Source: Aerosticca soli
GTDB taxonomy: Bacteria; Pseudomonadota; Gammaproteobacteria; Xanthomonadales; Rhodanobacteraceae
Assembly: GCF_003967035.1 (NCBI RefSeq)
Contig: NZ_AP018560.1
Coordinates: 16,001 to 80,000 of the forward strand
Direction of reading: 5' to 3'
Length of the DNA stretch: 64,000 nucleotides
The translations under genes were made by a program, and so were the position numbers. Below the pieces are notes generated by a model. The model had not been told where the DNA came from and ran no database searches. It was given only the letters and a program-made list of their open reading frames with translations. The number at the start of each line of letters is the position of its first letter. Position 1 is the stretch's first letter. Shown here one piece after another: positions 9,957-18,188 of the stretch.

Positions 9957-10652
9957 ATGGATACGCAAGCACCCGAGCCGCCCCGGCGGCGCATCCGCTG
10001 GCAGCAGGCCTGGCGCATCGTCTCGAGCCGGTTTCCGCCGGTGGGCGTGTTCGACCGCATCGCCGATCCGGCCGATCTGGACGCGGTGTTCGCCCTCGAG
10101 GCCATGACCCACCCGCGCCTGCGCGAGGAGGCCGGCGCACTGGCACTGATTCCCGCCGCAAGACGCATCAGCGGGCCCGGATCGACCCCGGTGATGGCGG
10201 CCTTCACGCATCTCAATCCGGAAGGGAGTCGTTTCTCGGACGGCAGCTGGGGCGTGTTCTACGCCGCCCACCGGCTGGAGACCGCCATCGAGGAAACCGT
10301 CTATCACCGCGAGCGTTTTCTCGCGGCTACCGCCGAACCGGCCTGCGAACTGGAGATGCGCTGTTACCGCACCCGCGTGAACGGCAGTCTGCACGACATC
10401 CGCGGCGGCTGGAAGGCCGCGCACGATCCGGACGTCTATACGGCCAGCATCGCACTCGCGCGCAGGCTGCGGGCGAGCGGTTCGGATGGCATCGTGTATG
10501 ACAGCGTGCGCGATCCGGGCGGCGAATGCGTGGCCGCCTTCTACCCGGACGTGGTCGGTCCCTGCATCCAGGCCGAACACCTGCGTTATTGCTGGGATGG
10601 TGCGCGTATCGACAAGGTACTCACCGTCAACGCCCGTGAGCGGCGGCGCTGA
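9957..10652 (+). CDS. RES-domain toxin
   Basis: A 231-residue RES-domain protein. Characterised RES toxins (MbcT, ParT, RES-Xre) deplete or use NAD+ as phosphorylases or ADP-ribosyltransferases. The domain runs from WRIVSSRFPP through the core FSDGSWGVFYAAHRLETAIEE (the Tyr and Glu of the family) to SDGIVYDSVRDPGGECV, which carries the conserved Ser. It is a long RES variant with an extra N-terminal region. The start is the ATG at 9957; its ribosome site is weak, and a longer in-frame start at 9876 would overlap the antitoxin, so the exact start is uncertain. Weak toxin translation relative to antitoxin would fit a TA pair. Confidence 0.9.
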   Translation: MDTQAPEPPRRRIRWQQAWRIVSSRFPPVGVFDRIADPADLDAVFALEAMTHPRLREEAGALALIPAARRISGPGSTPVMAAFTHLNPEGSRFSDGSWGVFYAAHRLETAIEETVYHRERFLAATAEPACELEMRCYRTRVNGSLHDIRGGWKAAHDPDVYTASIALARRLRASGSDGIVYDSVRDPGGECVAAFYPDVVGPCIQAEHLRYCWDGARIDKVLTVNARERRR

Positions 10653-10657
10653 CGCTC

Positions 10658-10688
10658 GCGGGCACACTTCCCTGTGCCCCGCGTTTTT
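10658..10688 (+). terminator. Rho-independent terminator after the RES toxin gene
   Basis: GCGGGCACA (10658-10666) and TGTGCCCCGC (10673-10682) form a stem with one extra C on the right and a CTTCCC loop. A run of five T follows after one G. It lies six bases after the toxin stop and separates the pair from the convergent ompW-like gene. Confidence 0.75.
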
Positions 10689-10700
10689 CTCATCCGTTGT

Positions 10701-11312
10701 TTAGAAGCGGTAGCCGAAGCTCAGGCCGTAGACCCACGGATCGACCTTGGCCTTGCCGACCTTGGCGCCGCCGACCTTGACGTCGCTTTCGATATCGATC
10801 CAGCGCACGTCGGCGGTGATCAGCCACTTGTCGGACAGCTTGAAATCCAGGCCGGCATGCGCGGCGACGCCCCAGCTGTCATCGATCTGCACCTTGGCGC
10901 CCTTGAGGATGCCGCGGCCCTTCTCGTCGAAGAAGTGGGTGTAGTTGACGCCCACGCCGACGAACGGCGAGATCTGGGCCTCGGGCATGAAGTGGTAGTT
11001 GACGCCGATGGTCGGCGGCAGGTGCTTGGTGCTGGCGGCCTTCTGGCCATTCAGCTTGACGTCGTGCTTGAACGGCAGCGCAGCCAGCACGTCCAGGCCG
11101 ACGTTGGGGTTGAACATGTATTCGAGACTGGCGCTCGGCTTGGTGTCGTTGTTGATGTGCGCCTTCATGCCGGCGAGGGTACCGTTGTCGGATTTGGGAT
11201 CGACGACATGGGCGCCAAAGCGGACCACCCAGTTGTCCTCCGCATGGGCGGCAGGCAGCGCGGCACAACCGAAGGCGGCGGCAAGTAGGGGCAGCAGGAT
11301 CTTGGTTTTCAT
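10701..11312 (-). CDS. ompW: OmpW-family outer-membrane protein
   Basis: A 203-residue protein: signal peptide (MKTKILLPLLAAAFGCAALPAAHA), then a small beta-barrel. Family marks are WVVRFGAHVVDPKSDNG near the N-terminus, PSASLEYMFNPNVGLDVLAA, and the C-terminus VYGLSFGYRF ending in Phe for Bam-dependent insertion. OmpW proteins form eight-stranded barrels with a hydrophobic channel for small hydrophobic compounds. The ATG at 11312-11310 is chosen because the signal peptide begins there; frame upstream of it is open but has no such signal. Divergent from the dehydrogenase gene, with a 223-base gap in which no clear promoter was identified. Confidence 0.92.
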   Translation of the reverse strand: MKTKILLPLLAAAFGCAALPAAHAEDNWVVRFGAHVVDPKSDNGTLAGMKAHINNDTKPSASLEYMFNPNVGLDVLAALPFKHDVKLNGQKAASTKHLPPTIGVNYHFMPEAQISPFVGVGVNYTHFFDEKGRGILKGAKVQIDDSWGVAAHAGLDFKLSDKWLITADVRWIDIESDVKVGGAKVGKAKVDPWVYGLSFGYRF

Positions 11313-11535
11313 GGGGTTCGTTCCATTTGGGATTGATGCGGACGGCATTGTTGAAAAGGTTGTCATTGCGTTAATTGACGCTGGTCATGTTTGCCCGCCA
11401 GGCTGACGTCCCTGCGACGAGACGCCGCGCCGGCGGCCTCGGACAGCGGCACGGGTGTGCAAAGGCGCGCCGGCTTGGTCCGTGCCGGGAGATCATCGGC
11501 CGGCCGAACGGGCAGCGATCAATGGGAATCGAGGG

Positions 11536-12465
11536 ATGGACATGCAGCTACCTTCCACTGCGATCCTGGGCGCCGGGCTGATGGGCATCGGCATCGCCGT
11601 GCATGTCGCCCGCCACGGCCACGGCGTGCGGCTTTTCGATCCCGATCCGGCGCGCTTGCAGGCGATTCCCGCGGCGGCGCGGGGCATCCTTGCCGAGCTC
11701 GCCGATGCTGGCCGGTTCGATCCCCAGGACACCGACGCCGTGCTCGCCCGTCTCGATACGGCCGAGCGGCTGGCCGACGTGGCCGACGCCGGCTGGCTGA
11801 TCGAGGCGGTGCCCGAGCGGTTGCCGCTCAAGCAGGCGCTGTATGCGGAGCTGGAAGCCCTGATCGACGCCGGCGCGATCATCGCCAGCAATACCAGCGG
11901 ACTGCCGCCGGACGAGCTCGCCGCGCGCATGCGCCATCCCGAGCGGCTGCTGATCGCCCATTTCTGGAACCCGCCGCATGTCATTCCGCTGGTGGAGCTG
12001 GTGCCGGGCAGTGCCACCGACCGCGCCTTGCTCGAGCAGGTCCGCGGCTGGCTCGACGGCATGCAGCTGGAGGCCGTGGTGCTGGAGAAGGCCGTGCCGG
12101 GTTTCATCGGCAATCGGCTGCAATTCGCCCTGTTGCGCGAGGCGCTCGCCATCGTGCAGAGCGGCATCGCCGATGCCGCCACGGTGGACCGGGTGGTGCG
12201 CGCCTCGCTCGGCCGCCGCTATGGGATGGTCGGTCCGCTGGAAGGCGCCGACATGGGCGGCCTCGATACCTTCGCCGACATCGCCCGTCACCTGCTGCCG
12301 CGACTGGCACAGGGCACCGACGGGCTGGACCTGCTCGAGCGGAAAGTGCGCGAAGGCAAGACCGGCGTGCGCAGCGGCGAAGGCTTCTACCGCTGGGACG
12401 ACGCGCGGCGCGAGCGCATCGCGCAACGGCGCCTCCATCTGCTGCGCCACGGGCTCAAGCCCTAG
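11536..12465 (+). CDS. 3-hydroxyacyl-CoA dehydrogenase family protein
   Basis: A NAD-dependent dehydrogenase of about 309 residues. It has an N-terminal Rossmann domain with GAGLMGIGIA (GxGxxG) and the acidic residue in LFDPDPARL, a middle part with IASNTSGLPPDEL, catalytic His-Glu in HFWNPPHVIPLVELVPG, and the helical C-terminal domain (GFIGNRLQFALLREAL). Length and motifs match the monofunctional 3-hydroxyacyl-CoA or L-carnitine dehydrogenase group. Which substrate is used cannot be told. Two ATGs six bases apart (11536 and 11542) are possible; GAGGG fits the second, GGGAA the first. Confidence 0.85.
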   Translation: MDMQLPSTAILGAGLMGIGIAVHVARHGHGVRLFDPDPARLQAIPAAARGILAELADAGRFDPQDTDAVLARLDTAERLADVADAGWLIEAVPERLPLKQALYAELEALIDAGAIIASNTSGLPPDELAARMRHPERLLIAHFWNPPHVIPLVELVPGSATDRALLEQVRGWLDGMQLEAVVLEKAVPGFIGNRLQFALLREALAIVQSGIADAATVDRVVRASLGRRYGMVGPLEGADMGGLDTFADIARHLLPRLAQGTDGLDLLERKVREGKTGVRSGEGFYRWDDARRERIAQRRLHLLRHGLKP

Positions 12466-12493
12466 GCCCGGCGCTGACGGCGGTGCGGGCCGG

Positions 12494-13387
12494 TCAGGTG
12501 TCGCTGCCGGCGGCGAAGCCCACGCGGGTACCGCGCTGGTACACGTGATCGGTCGCCAGCACGTCGGCGGCGGCAAGCGGCGGCTGTGCGGCAAGACGTG
12601 CGTAGAGCGGGGTGAAATCCGGTCGCGTCGCCGCGAACAGCTGCTCGAAGTCGTCGATCACGAAATAGGTCTGCTGGTAGCTGTCGATGCGGTAACGCGT
12701 GCGCATGACCCGTTCGAGATCGAAACCGATGCGGTTGGGCGCGGGCGATTCCAGGCTGTAGATGGATTCGCCCTTGGAGCTGACGATGCCGGCGCCATAG
12801 ATGCGCAGGCCCTCATCGGTGCGGATCAGCCCGAATTCCACCGTGTACCAGTACAGCCGGGTCAGCAGGGTGAGTGCCTCGCGACCGATGGCGAAGGCCT
12901 TCATGCCGCCCTGGCCGTAGGCCTGCATGTAGTCGGCGAACACCGGATTGAGCAGCAGCGGCACGTGGCCGAAGAGGTCATGGAAGAGGTCGGGCTCGGA
13001 GAGGTAATCGAGCTGCTCGGGCTTCCTGATCCACCAGGTCACCGGAAAGCGACGGTGGGCCAGGTGATCGAAGAACACCTCATCGGGCAGCAGGCCTTCC
13101 ACCGCCACCAGTGTCCAGCCGGTGGACCGGCCCAGCACCCGGTTGAGTTCGGAGAACTTCGGAATGCCGCCATCGCCCAGGCCGAAGCGGGTGACACCAT
13201 CGAGGAACTCGCGGCAGGCGCGCCCGGGCAGCAGTTCGCACTGGCGGCGAAACAGCGCATCCCAGACGCCATGATCGGTGGGCGAGTAATCGGCCCACGG
13301 CTGTTCCACCACGCCGGTGGCGTAGACCGGCACATAACCGCGGTCGGTCTGCTGGTGTTCCACCCTGCGCTGGCTCGGCGTCGACAT
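12494..13387 (-). CDS. phhA: Phenylalanine 4-monooxygenase
   Basis: Pterin- and iron-dependent hydroxylase converting L-phenylalanine to L-tyrosine, the entry to aromatic amino acid breakdown. The 297 residues match the bacterial monomeric enzyme. Iron ligands are visible: His136 and His141 in FHDLFGHVP, and Glu184 in YWYTVEFGL. Pterin-region motifs include LFRRQCELLPGRACREF and GIPKFSELN. The ATG at 13387-13385 has GGAG upstream. A divergent Lrp-type regulator follows across a 138-base gap that carries mirror-image operator-like sites. No pterin carbinolamine dehydratase gene (phhB) is adjacent. Confidence 0.97.
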   Translation of the reverse strand: MSTPSQRRVEHQQTDRGYVPVYATGVVEQPWADYSPTDHGVWDALFRRQCELLPGRACREFLDGVTRFGLGDGGIPKFSELNRVLGRSTGWTLVAVEGLLPDEVFFDHLAHRRFPVTWWIRKPEQLDYLSEPDLFHDLFGHVPLLLNPVFADYMQAYGQGGMKAFAIGREALTLLTRLYWYTVEFGLIRTDEGLRIYGAGIVSSKGESIYSLESPAPNRIGFDLERVMRTRYRIDSYQQTYFVIDDFEQLFAATRPDFTPLYARLAAQPPLAAADVLATDHVYQRGTRVGFAAGSDT

Positions 13388-13415
13388 GGCAGCGGGCTCC
13401 TGACGGCCTTGTATT

Positions 13416-13495
13416 GCGCAAGCATAGTGCGCTTCAGGTGGCAATGGCGTGCATTTACTGTGCAAATATCGGCCCATGGCGCACTATACTTGCGC
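13416..13495. promoter_or_regulatory. Mirror-image operator/promoter pair between phhA and the Lrp-type regulator
   Basis: Two 17-base sites face each other. GCGCACTATACTTGCGC lies on the plus strand at 13479-13495, and GCGCACTATGCTTGCGC on the minus strand at 13432-13416; they agree at 16 of 17 positions. Each is itself a dyad (GCGCA, seven bases, TGCGC). Their centres are 63 bases apart, six helical turns. Each encloses a -10-like hexamer (TATACT or TATGCT) reading toward its own gene about 35 bases before that start codon. Lrp-type octamers bind spaced sites on one DNA face, so the divergent regulator is the natural ligand. No good -35 boxes are seen, which would fit an activator. Confidence 0.65.
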
Positions 13496-13525
13496 TCATC
13501 GACCATGGATTGACAGAAAATTGCC

Positions 13526-13996
13526 GTGCAGAGCCTCGACCGCACCGACCTGCGCCTGCTCGCCATCCTGCAGGCCGAGGGGCGCATCACCCAGGCCGAG
13601 CTGGCCGAACGCGTCAACCTGTCGCCCTCGGCCTGTCTGCGGCGCGTACAGCGCCTGGAGGCCGCCGGCGTGATCGTCGGCTATGCCGCCCGCATCGCCC
13701 CGGAGGCCGTCGGCCTCGGGCTGCAGGCTTTCGTGCGCGTGCAGCTTGCCCGGCACGAGGGCGAGGCCATCGCCCGTTTCGTCGAACGCCTTGCCGGTTG
13801 GGACGAGGTGGTGGCCTGCCATGCGCTGAGCGGCGACATGGACTATCTGCTGCAGGTGTACGTGACCGACCTTGCGCATTTCTCCCGCTTTCTGCTCGAC
13901 CGGTTGTTGAACGAGGCGGGCGTGGCGGACGTCAATTCCAGCTTCGTGCTGCGTACGGTCAAATGCGCGCCGGGCCTGCCGCTGCCGCCGTCCTGA
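13526..13996 (+). CDS. Lrp/AsnC-family transcriptional regulator
   Basis: A 156-residue regulator. The N-terminal winged helix-turn-helix is LDRTDLRLLAILQAEGRITQ and LAERVNLSPSACLRRVQRLE; the C-terminal RAM ligand-binding domain includes CHALSGDMDYLLQVYVTDL, where the G-D-DY motif is typical of the amino-acid pocket. The start is the GTG at 13526 (MQSLDRTDLRLL); no better start lies nearby. It is divergent from phhA, so it probably controls phhA in response to an aromatic amino acid and also controls itself. That role is inferred from position and the shared operator region. Confidence 0.92.
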   Translation: MQSLDRTDLRLLAILQAEGRITQAELAERVNLSPSACLRRVQRLEAAGVIVGYAARIAPEAVGLGLQAFVRVQLARHEGEAIARFVERLAGWDEVVACHALSGDMDYLLQVYVTDLAHFSRFLLDRLLNEAGVADVNSSFVLRTVKCAPGLPLPPS

Positions 13997-14038
13997 TGCC
14001 GCCGCGGGCATCGCCTTGCCGTTAGACTTGCCCGAGCG

Positions 14039-14848
14039 ATGAATACCCCCTCCGTACCCTCCGGCCGCGATCCGTGGCGCCCGCTGCGCTATCTGTGGCG
14101 CGTGCCCTGGCTGATCGCGCATGCGCTGCTCGGCGTGGTCCTGTGCGCGACCATCCTGACCTGGAATCGCGACCGGGTGATGCAGGACGGCCGCGAGCCT
14201 TTCGTGCACCGGATGATCCGCTGGTGGTCGACCGTGCTGCTGCGCATCTTCGGCATGCGCGCGGTGCGCTTCGGCCAGCCGCTGCCCGATCCGGTGCTGT
14301 TCGTCGCCAACCACACCTCCTGGCTCGACATCGAGCTTCTGCATGCCCAGCGCGCGGCCTGTTTCGTGGCCAAGGCCGAGATCGCGCGCTGGCCGCTGGT
14401 CGGCTGGCTGGCCGCCAACGGCGGCACCATCTTCCATCGCCGCGGCAGCAACCATTCGCTGGCGGCGGTGATGCAGATCATGGTCGAGCGTCTGCACGCG
14501 GGACGTTCGGTGGCGGTGTTTCCGGAAGGCGGCACCAGCCACGATGGCCACCTCAAGGTGTTCCATGCGCGCATCTTCCAGGCCGCGATCGATGCCGGCG
14601 TGCCGGTGCAGCCGGTGGCGCTGCGCTTTTCGCGCGGCGGCCGGCGCGTGATCGACGTCGGTTTTCGCGAGCACGAGAGCTTCATGGCCAACTTCTGGCG
14701 TGTGCTGGGCGAGGCGCCGCTGGATGCCGAGGTGCATTTCCTGGCCCCGGTGCCGGCCCTGGCCGAGGGGCGGCGGCGGATGGCCGATCTGGCCCGTGAG
14801 CGCATCGCCGCCGCGCTCGCCGATCCTGCGGAGATGCCGGCGGCATGA
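14039..14848 (+). CDS. 1-acylglycerol-3-phosphate acyltransferase family (PlsC-like)
   Basis: A 269-residue membrane-associated lysophospholipid acyltransferase. The catalytic NHTSWLD motif (HX4D) is followed by the substrate-binding FPEGGTSHDG motif; a membrane segment near residues 25-45 (WLIAHALLGVVLCATIL) precedes the catalytic domain. It could be the main PlsC or an accessory acyltransferase (for example OlsA-like); the sequence does not settle this. It overlaps the next gene by ATGA (14845-14848), so the two are co-translated. Confidence 0.9.
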   Translation: MNTPSVPSGRDPWRPLRYLWRVPWLIAHALLGVVLCATILTWNRDRVMQDGREPFVHRMIRWWSTVLLRIFGMRAVRFGQPLPDPVLFVANHTSWLDIELLHAQRAACFVAKAEIARWPLVGWLAANGGTIFHRRGSNHSLAAVMQIMVERLHAGRSVAVFPEGGTSHDGHLKVFHARIFQAAIDAGVPVQPVALRFSRGGRRVIDVGFREHESFMANFWRVLGEAPLDAEVHFLAPVPALAEGRRRMADLARERIAAALADPAEMPAA

Positions 14849-15876
14849 AGCTGCCGCGCGGTGAGGATTTCCGTCCGCCCTGGCCGCTGACCAGCGGCCA
14901 TCTGCAGACCATGCTGTCTTCCAGTGGCGTGCGCCGGCGGCTGCTGCCCCGCGCGGCGCGGCAGGTCCAGCAGGACGCGGTGCCGGTCACCGTGGACGGC
15001 GGCGAGGGCGTGCGGCTGACCGGCGCGTTCACCGCGCAGCAGATCCAGGCTTCGCCGCGCGGGCTGGCCGTGTTGTTCCACGGCTGGGAAGGCAGCATCG
15101 ATTCGACCTATGTGCTGCAGACCGGCAGCCGCCTGCTCAGGGACGGCTGGGACGTGTTCCGGCTCAACTTCCGCGATCACGGCGACAGCCACGGCCTCAA
15201 CGAGGCGCTGTTCCATTCCTGCCGGCTCGACGAGGTGGTGCATGCGCTCGCCGACATCGCGCGGCGCTGGCCGACCCGGCCGCTGGCGCTCGCCGGGTTC
15301 TCGCTCGGCGGCAATTTCGCGTTGCGCGCGGCGCTGGCCGCGCCGGCCGCCGGCGTGCCGCTGGCCTACGCGCTGGCGGTGTGTCCGATCATCGATCCGG
15401 CCGAGGGGCTGTTCGCCCTGGAACGGCAGGCGCCGTGGTTCTACCACGCCTATTTCATGCGCAAGTGGCGCCAGTCGTTGCGCGCCAAGCAGGCGCTGTT
15501 TCCCGGGCACACCTATTTCGAGCTGGCCGAACTCAAGCAGGATCTGCGCGGACTCACCGCCGCGCTGGTCAGGCGGCACACCGACTTCGCCTCGCTGGAG
15601 GCGTACCTGGAAGGCTATTCGGTGGCCGGCGCGCGGCTCCGCGCGCTTTCCATTCCCGCCACCATCCTCACCGCGCGGGACGATCCGATCATTCCGGTCG
15701 CCGATTTCGAGCGGCTCGAACTGCCGCCGCAGGTGGAACTGGACATCGCCCGCTACGGTGGTCATTGCGGTTTCATCCGCGGCCGCGACATGACCAGTTT
15801 CACGGACGACTACATCGCCGCGCGTTTCAATGCCATCGCCGCCTGTGACTGGCCCGGGGGTCGGCGCGCGACCTGA
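14845..15876 (+). CDS. YheT-family alpha/beta hydrolase
   Basis: A 343-residue alpha/beta hydrolase of the COG0429 (YheT) group, with esterase-type activity expected. The opening PPWPLTSGHLQTMLSS is characteristic of the group. LFHGWEGSIDSTYV is the oxyanion region, the nucleophile Ser is in GFSLGGNFALR, the acidic residue is in TARDDPIIP, and the His is in YGGHCGFI. It is translationally coupled to the PlsC-like gene, so a role in lipid remodelling is plausible but inferred. Confidence 0.88.
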   Translation: MKLPRGEDFRPPWPLTSGHLQTMLSSSGVRRRLLPRAARQVQQDAVPVTVDGGEGVRLTGAFTAQQIQASPRGLAVLFHGWEGSIDSTYVLQTGSRLLRDGWDVFRLNFRDHGDSHGLNEALFHSCRLDEVVHALADIARRWPTRPLALAGFSLGGNFALRAALAAPAAGVPLAYALAVCPIIDPAEGLFALERQAPWFYHAYFMRKWRQSLRAKQALFPGHTYFELAELKQDLRGLTAALVRRHTDFASLEAYLEGYSVAGARLRALSIPATILTARDDPIIPVADFERLELPPQVELDIARYGGHCGFIRGRDMTSFTDDYIAARFNAIAACDWPGGRRAT

Positions 15877-15923
15877 TCCGCTCTCACGAGGCCGGCCGAC
15901 CGGCTTCGAAAAAGGAGAACCGC

Positions 15924-17018
15924 ATGCGCTGCAAACCCCATGCCCTCTTTGCCGGTGTGTGCCTGCTGCTGGCGCATGTCGCCGCGGCCGGCGTACCCAC
16001 GGGCTTGGCCCTGCCGCCGGGATTCGGGCTGACGGTATATGCCGAGTCCGTGCCGGGGGCACGCGAAATGGCGCAGGGCGCGCAAGGCACGGTGTTCGTC
16101 GGCTCGACGAAGGGCGAGGTCTATGCGCTGACCGATGCCGACCACAATGGCGTCGCCGAGCGGGTGCGGGTGATCGCGCGCGGCCTGCAGCTGCCGGTCG
16201 GCGTGGCCTTCCACGACGGCGACCTGTACGTTTCGGCGGTGAGCCGCATCTACGTGTTGCGCGACATCGAGCGGCATCTGGACGATCCGCCCGCGCCCGA
16301 GCTCGTCACCGACCGCCTGCCCGGCGAGACCCACCACGGCTGGAAGTTCATCGCCTTCGGTCCGGACGGGGCGCTTTACGTGCCGATCGGCGCGCCATGC
16401 AACATCTGCGATCCCGGCCCCGACCACGGCAAACTGATCCGCATGCGGCCGGACGGCAGCGGCTGGCAGGACGTGGCGCTGGGCATCCGCAACACGGTCG
16501 GTTTCGACTGGCAGCCCGAGACGGGACGACTGTGGTTCACCGACAACGGCCGCGACCTCATGGGCGATGATCTGCCCAGCGACGAGCTCGATCGCATCGA
16601 CCGCCCCGGGCAGCACTTCGGCTATCCGTATTGCCATCAGGGCGACACGCCCGATCCCGAGTTCGGGCGCGGAAAGGATTGCCGGGACTACACGCCGCCG
16701 GTGCTCAAGCTCGGCGCGCACGTGGCCGCGCTCGGCATGCGCTTCTATACCGGGACGAGGTTTCCGCCCCGCTATCGCGGCGCGATCTTCATCGCCGAAC
16801 ACGGCTCATGGAACCGTACCCGCAAGGCCGGCTATCAGGTCGTCGTGGTGCGCTTCGAACATGGTCGCGCGCTGCCGCCCGAGCCCTTCCTGATCGGCTT
16901 CGTCCGTGAGGAGAAGGCCCTCGGTCGACCCGCCGACGTCCTGGTGCTCGGCGACGGCAGTCTGCTGGTCAGCGACGATCTCACTGGCGCGATCTACCGG
17001 ATCGACTACCGGCCCTGA
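15924..17018 (+). CDS. Secreted PQQ-dependent sugar dehydrogenase-like (sorbosone dehydrogenase) beta-propeller
   Basis: A 364-residue exported protein. A signal peptide (MRCKPHALFAGVCLLLAHVAAA) leads into a six-bladed beta-propeller. Features include LPPGFGLTVYAESVPGAREM, LPVGVAFHDGDLYVSAV, THHGWKFIAFGPDGALYVPI, FTDNGRDLMGDDLPSDEL and AEHGSWNRTRKAGYQVVVV, matching the L-sorbosone or soluble glucose dehydrogenase family. A Cys pair lies in APCNICDPGPDHG. The real substrate and whether PQQ is bound are unknown. AAGGAGAA lies at ideal spacing before the ATG. It is convergent with the catalase gene. Confidence 0.88.
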   Translation: MRCKPHALFAGVCLLLAHVAAAGVPTGLALPPGFGLTVYAESVPGAREMAQGAQGTVFVGSTKGEVYALTDADHNGVAERVRVIARGLQLPVGVAFHDGDLYVSAVSRIYVLRDIERHLDDPPAPELVTDRLPGETHHGWKFIAFGPDGALYVPIGAPCNICDPGPDHGKLIRMRPDGSGWQDVALGIRNTVGFDWQPETGRLWFTDNGRDLMGDDLPSDELDRIDRPGQHFGYPYCHQGDTPDPEFGRGKDCRDYTPPVLKLGAHVAALGMRFYTGTRFPPRYRGAIFIAEHGSWNRTRKAGYQVVVVRFEHGRALPPEPFLIGFVREEKALGRPADVLVLGDGSLLVSDDLTGAIYRIDYRP

Positions 17019-17055
17019 AAAAACCGATCCGCAGCGCGCCTGGCCGCTGCGGATC
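17018..17055 (-). terminator. Rho-independent terminator of the manganese catalase gene
   Basis: GATCCGCAGCG (17026-17036) and CGCTGCGGATC (17045-17055) form a perfect 11-bp stem with an 8-base loop. On the minus strand it is followed by GG and six T (17023-17018). It begins 9 bases after the catalase stop. The A-run overlaps the end of the convergent dehydrogenase gene. Confidence 0.85.
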
Positions 17056-17064
17056 AGTCGTCGA

Positions 17065-17946
17065 TCACTTCTTGCCCTTGCCGAGGCCGAGTTCGGCGCC
17101 GGTGGTCGGATTGACCGACGGATCGGAAAGCGTGCGTTTGGCCATCCGTTCCAGCATCGCCTGTTCTTCCGCAGGCAGCCGTACCTCGGGCATGCCGCTG
17201 CCGCCGTCCATGCCGAGCATGCGTTCGCGGTCGCTGACGACATTGAAGTTGTCGTCGCTGTTCCACGAACCGCGCATGTCGCCCTCGCCCTGCGAGGTGT
17301 TGATGTACATATTGGCGAACTCCGCTTTGCCAGCCAGCTTGCCGGGTGGGAAATTGGGCTGGATCGCATAGAGCGCCTTTTCGAACGACTGCTGGTGGGC
17401 GATCTCGCGCGTCATCAGGAAACCGAGTGCGTCGCGTATGCCCGGATCGGGCGTCACGTTGATCAGCCGCTCGTAGATGATCTTGGCGCGGGCCTCGGCG
17501 GCGATGTTGGTGCGCAGGTCCGCGGTCGGCTCGCCGATGTTCTCGATATAGCCGGCCGTCCACAGCTGCCCGGCCGAGTTGGTCAGCGCCGGCCCGCCGC
17601 CGTAGAGGATCTGGGTGACGTGCGAATCGTTGCCGGCCCCCTGCAGTTCGCGGAAGAGCTGCGCCTGCTCCTCCACGCCTTCGGCGAGCTTGCCCTTGGC
17701 GCCCTTGTTGAGCATGGCCACGATGGTGCCGATGACTTCCAGATGGCTGAGCTCCTCGGTGGCGATGTCCAGCAGCATGTCCTTGCGGCCCGGATCGTCC
17801 TCGGCCATGGCCTGGCTGAAATAGCGCACCGCGGCGGCCAACTCGCCCTGCGGCCCACCGAATTGTTCGAGCAGCAGGTTGGCCAGGGCCGGATCGGGCC
17901 GGGATACTCTCACCGTGTATTGCAGGCGTTTGTTGTGAGCGAACAT
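17065..17946 (-). CDS. Manganese catalase
   Basis: A 293-residue non-haem dimanganese catalase that breaks down hydrogen peroxide. The four-helix ferritin-like bundle shows the metal ligands in ATEELSHLEVIG (Glu and His), AEARAKIIYERL (Glu) and TREIAHQQSFEKAL (Glu/His). The family tail is seen in GEGDMRGSWNSDDNF. The start is the ATG at 17946-17944 (MFAHNKRLQYTVRV), with AAGGAG well spaced. It is divergent from the PEBP-like gene and next to a set of stress-type small membrane proteins. The 242-base gap to that gene shows no identified operator. Confidence 0.95.
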   Translation of the reverse strand: MFAHNKRLQYTVRVSRPDPALANLLLEQFGGPQGELAAAVRYFSQAMAEDDPGRKDMLLDIATEELSHLEVIGTIVAMLNKGAKGKLAEGVEEQAQLFRELQGAGNDSHVTQILYGGGPALTNSAGQLWTAGYIENIGEPTADLRTNIAAEARAKIIYERLINVTPDPGIRDALGFLMTREIAHQQSFEKALYAIQPNFPPGKLAGKAEFANMYINTSQGEGDMRGSWNSDDNFNVVSDRERMLGMDGGSGMPEVRLPAEEQAMLERMAKRTLSDPSVNPTTGAELGLGKGKK

Positions 17947-18188
17947 GAAGGCTCCTTGTCGTCGGTGAAAAGCGGAAGGCGACGCGGCCGTGGGGAATCG
18001 AGCCGCCTCGCCCCGGATCACGTGGCAAGAGCCGTGCCGGCCCGCCGCCCAAGGCCCGATCGGCCAAGGGGGGCCGGGATGCCGGTAAGAAATGCCAAGA
18101 CCAGGCAAGTTTTTCCAAAAACGCCTTCGGGCCTTCTTCACCGCCGGCCGGTAGCATGGAGCCATCCTTGAGCCGAGGAGGAACAACC

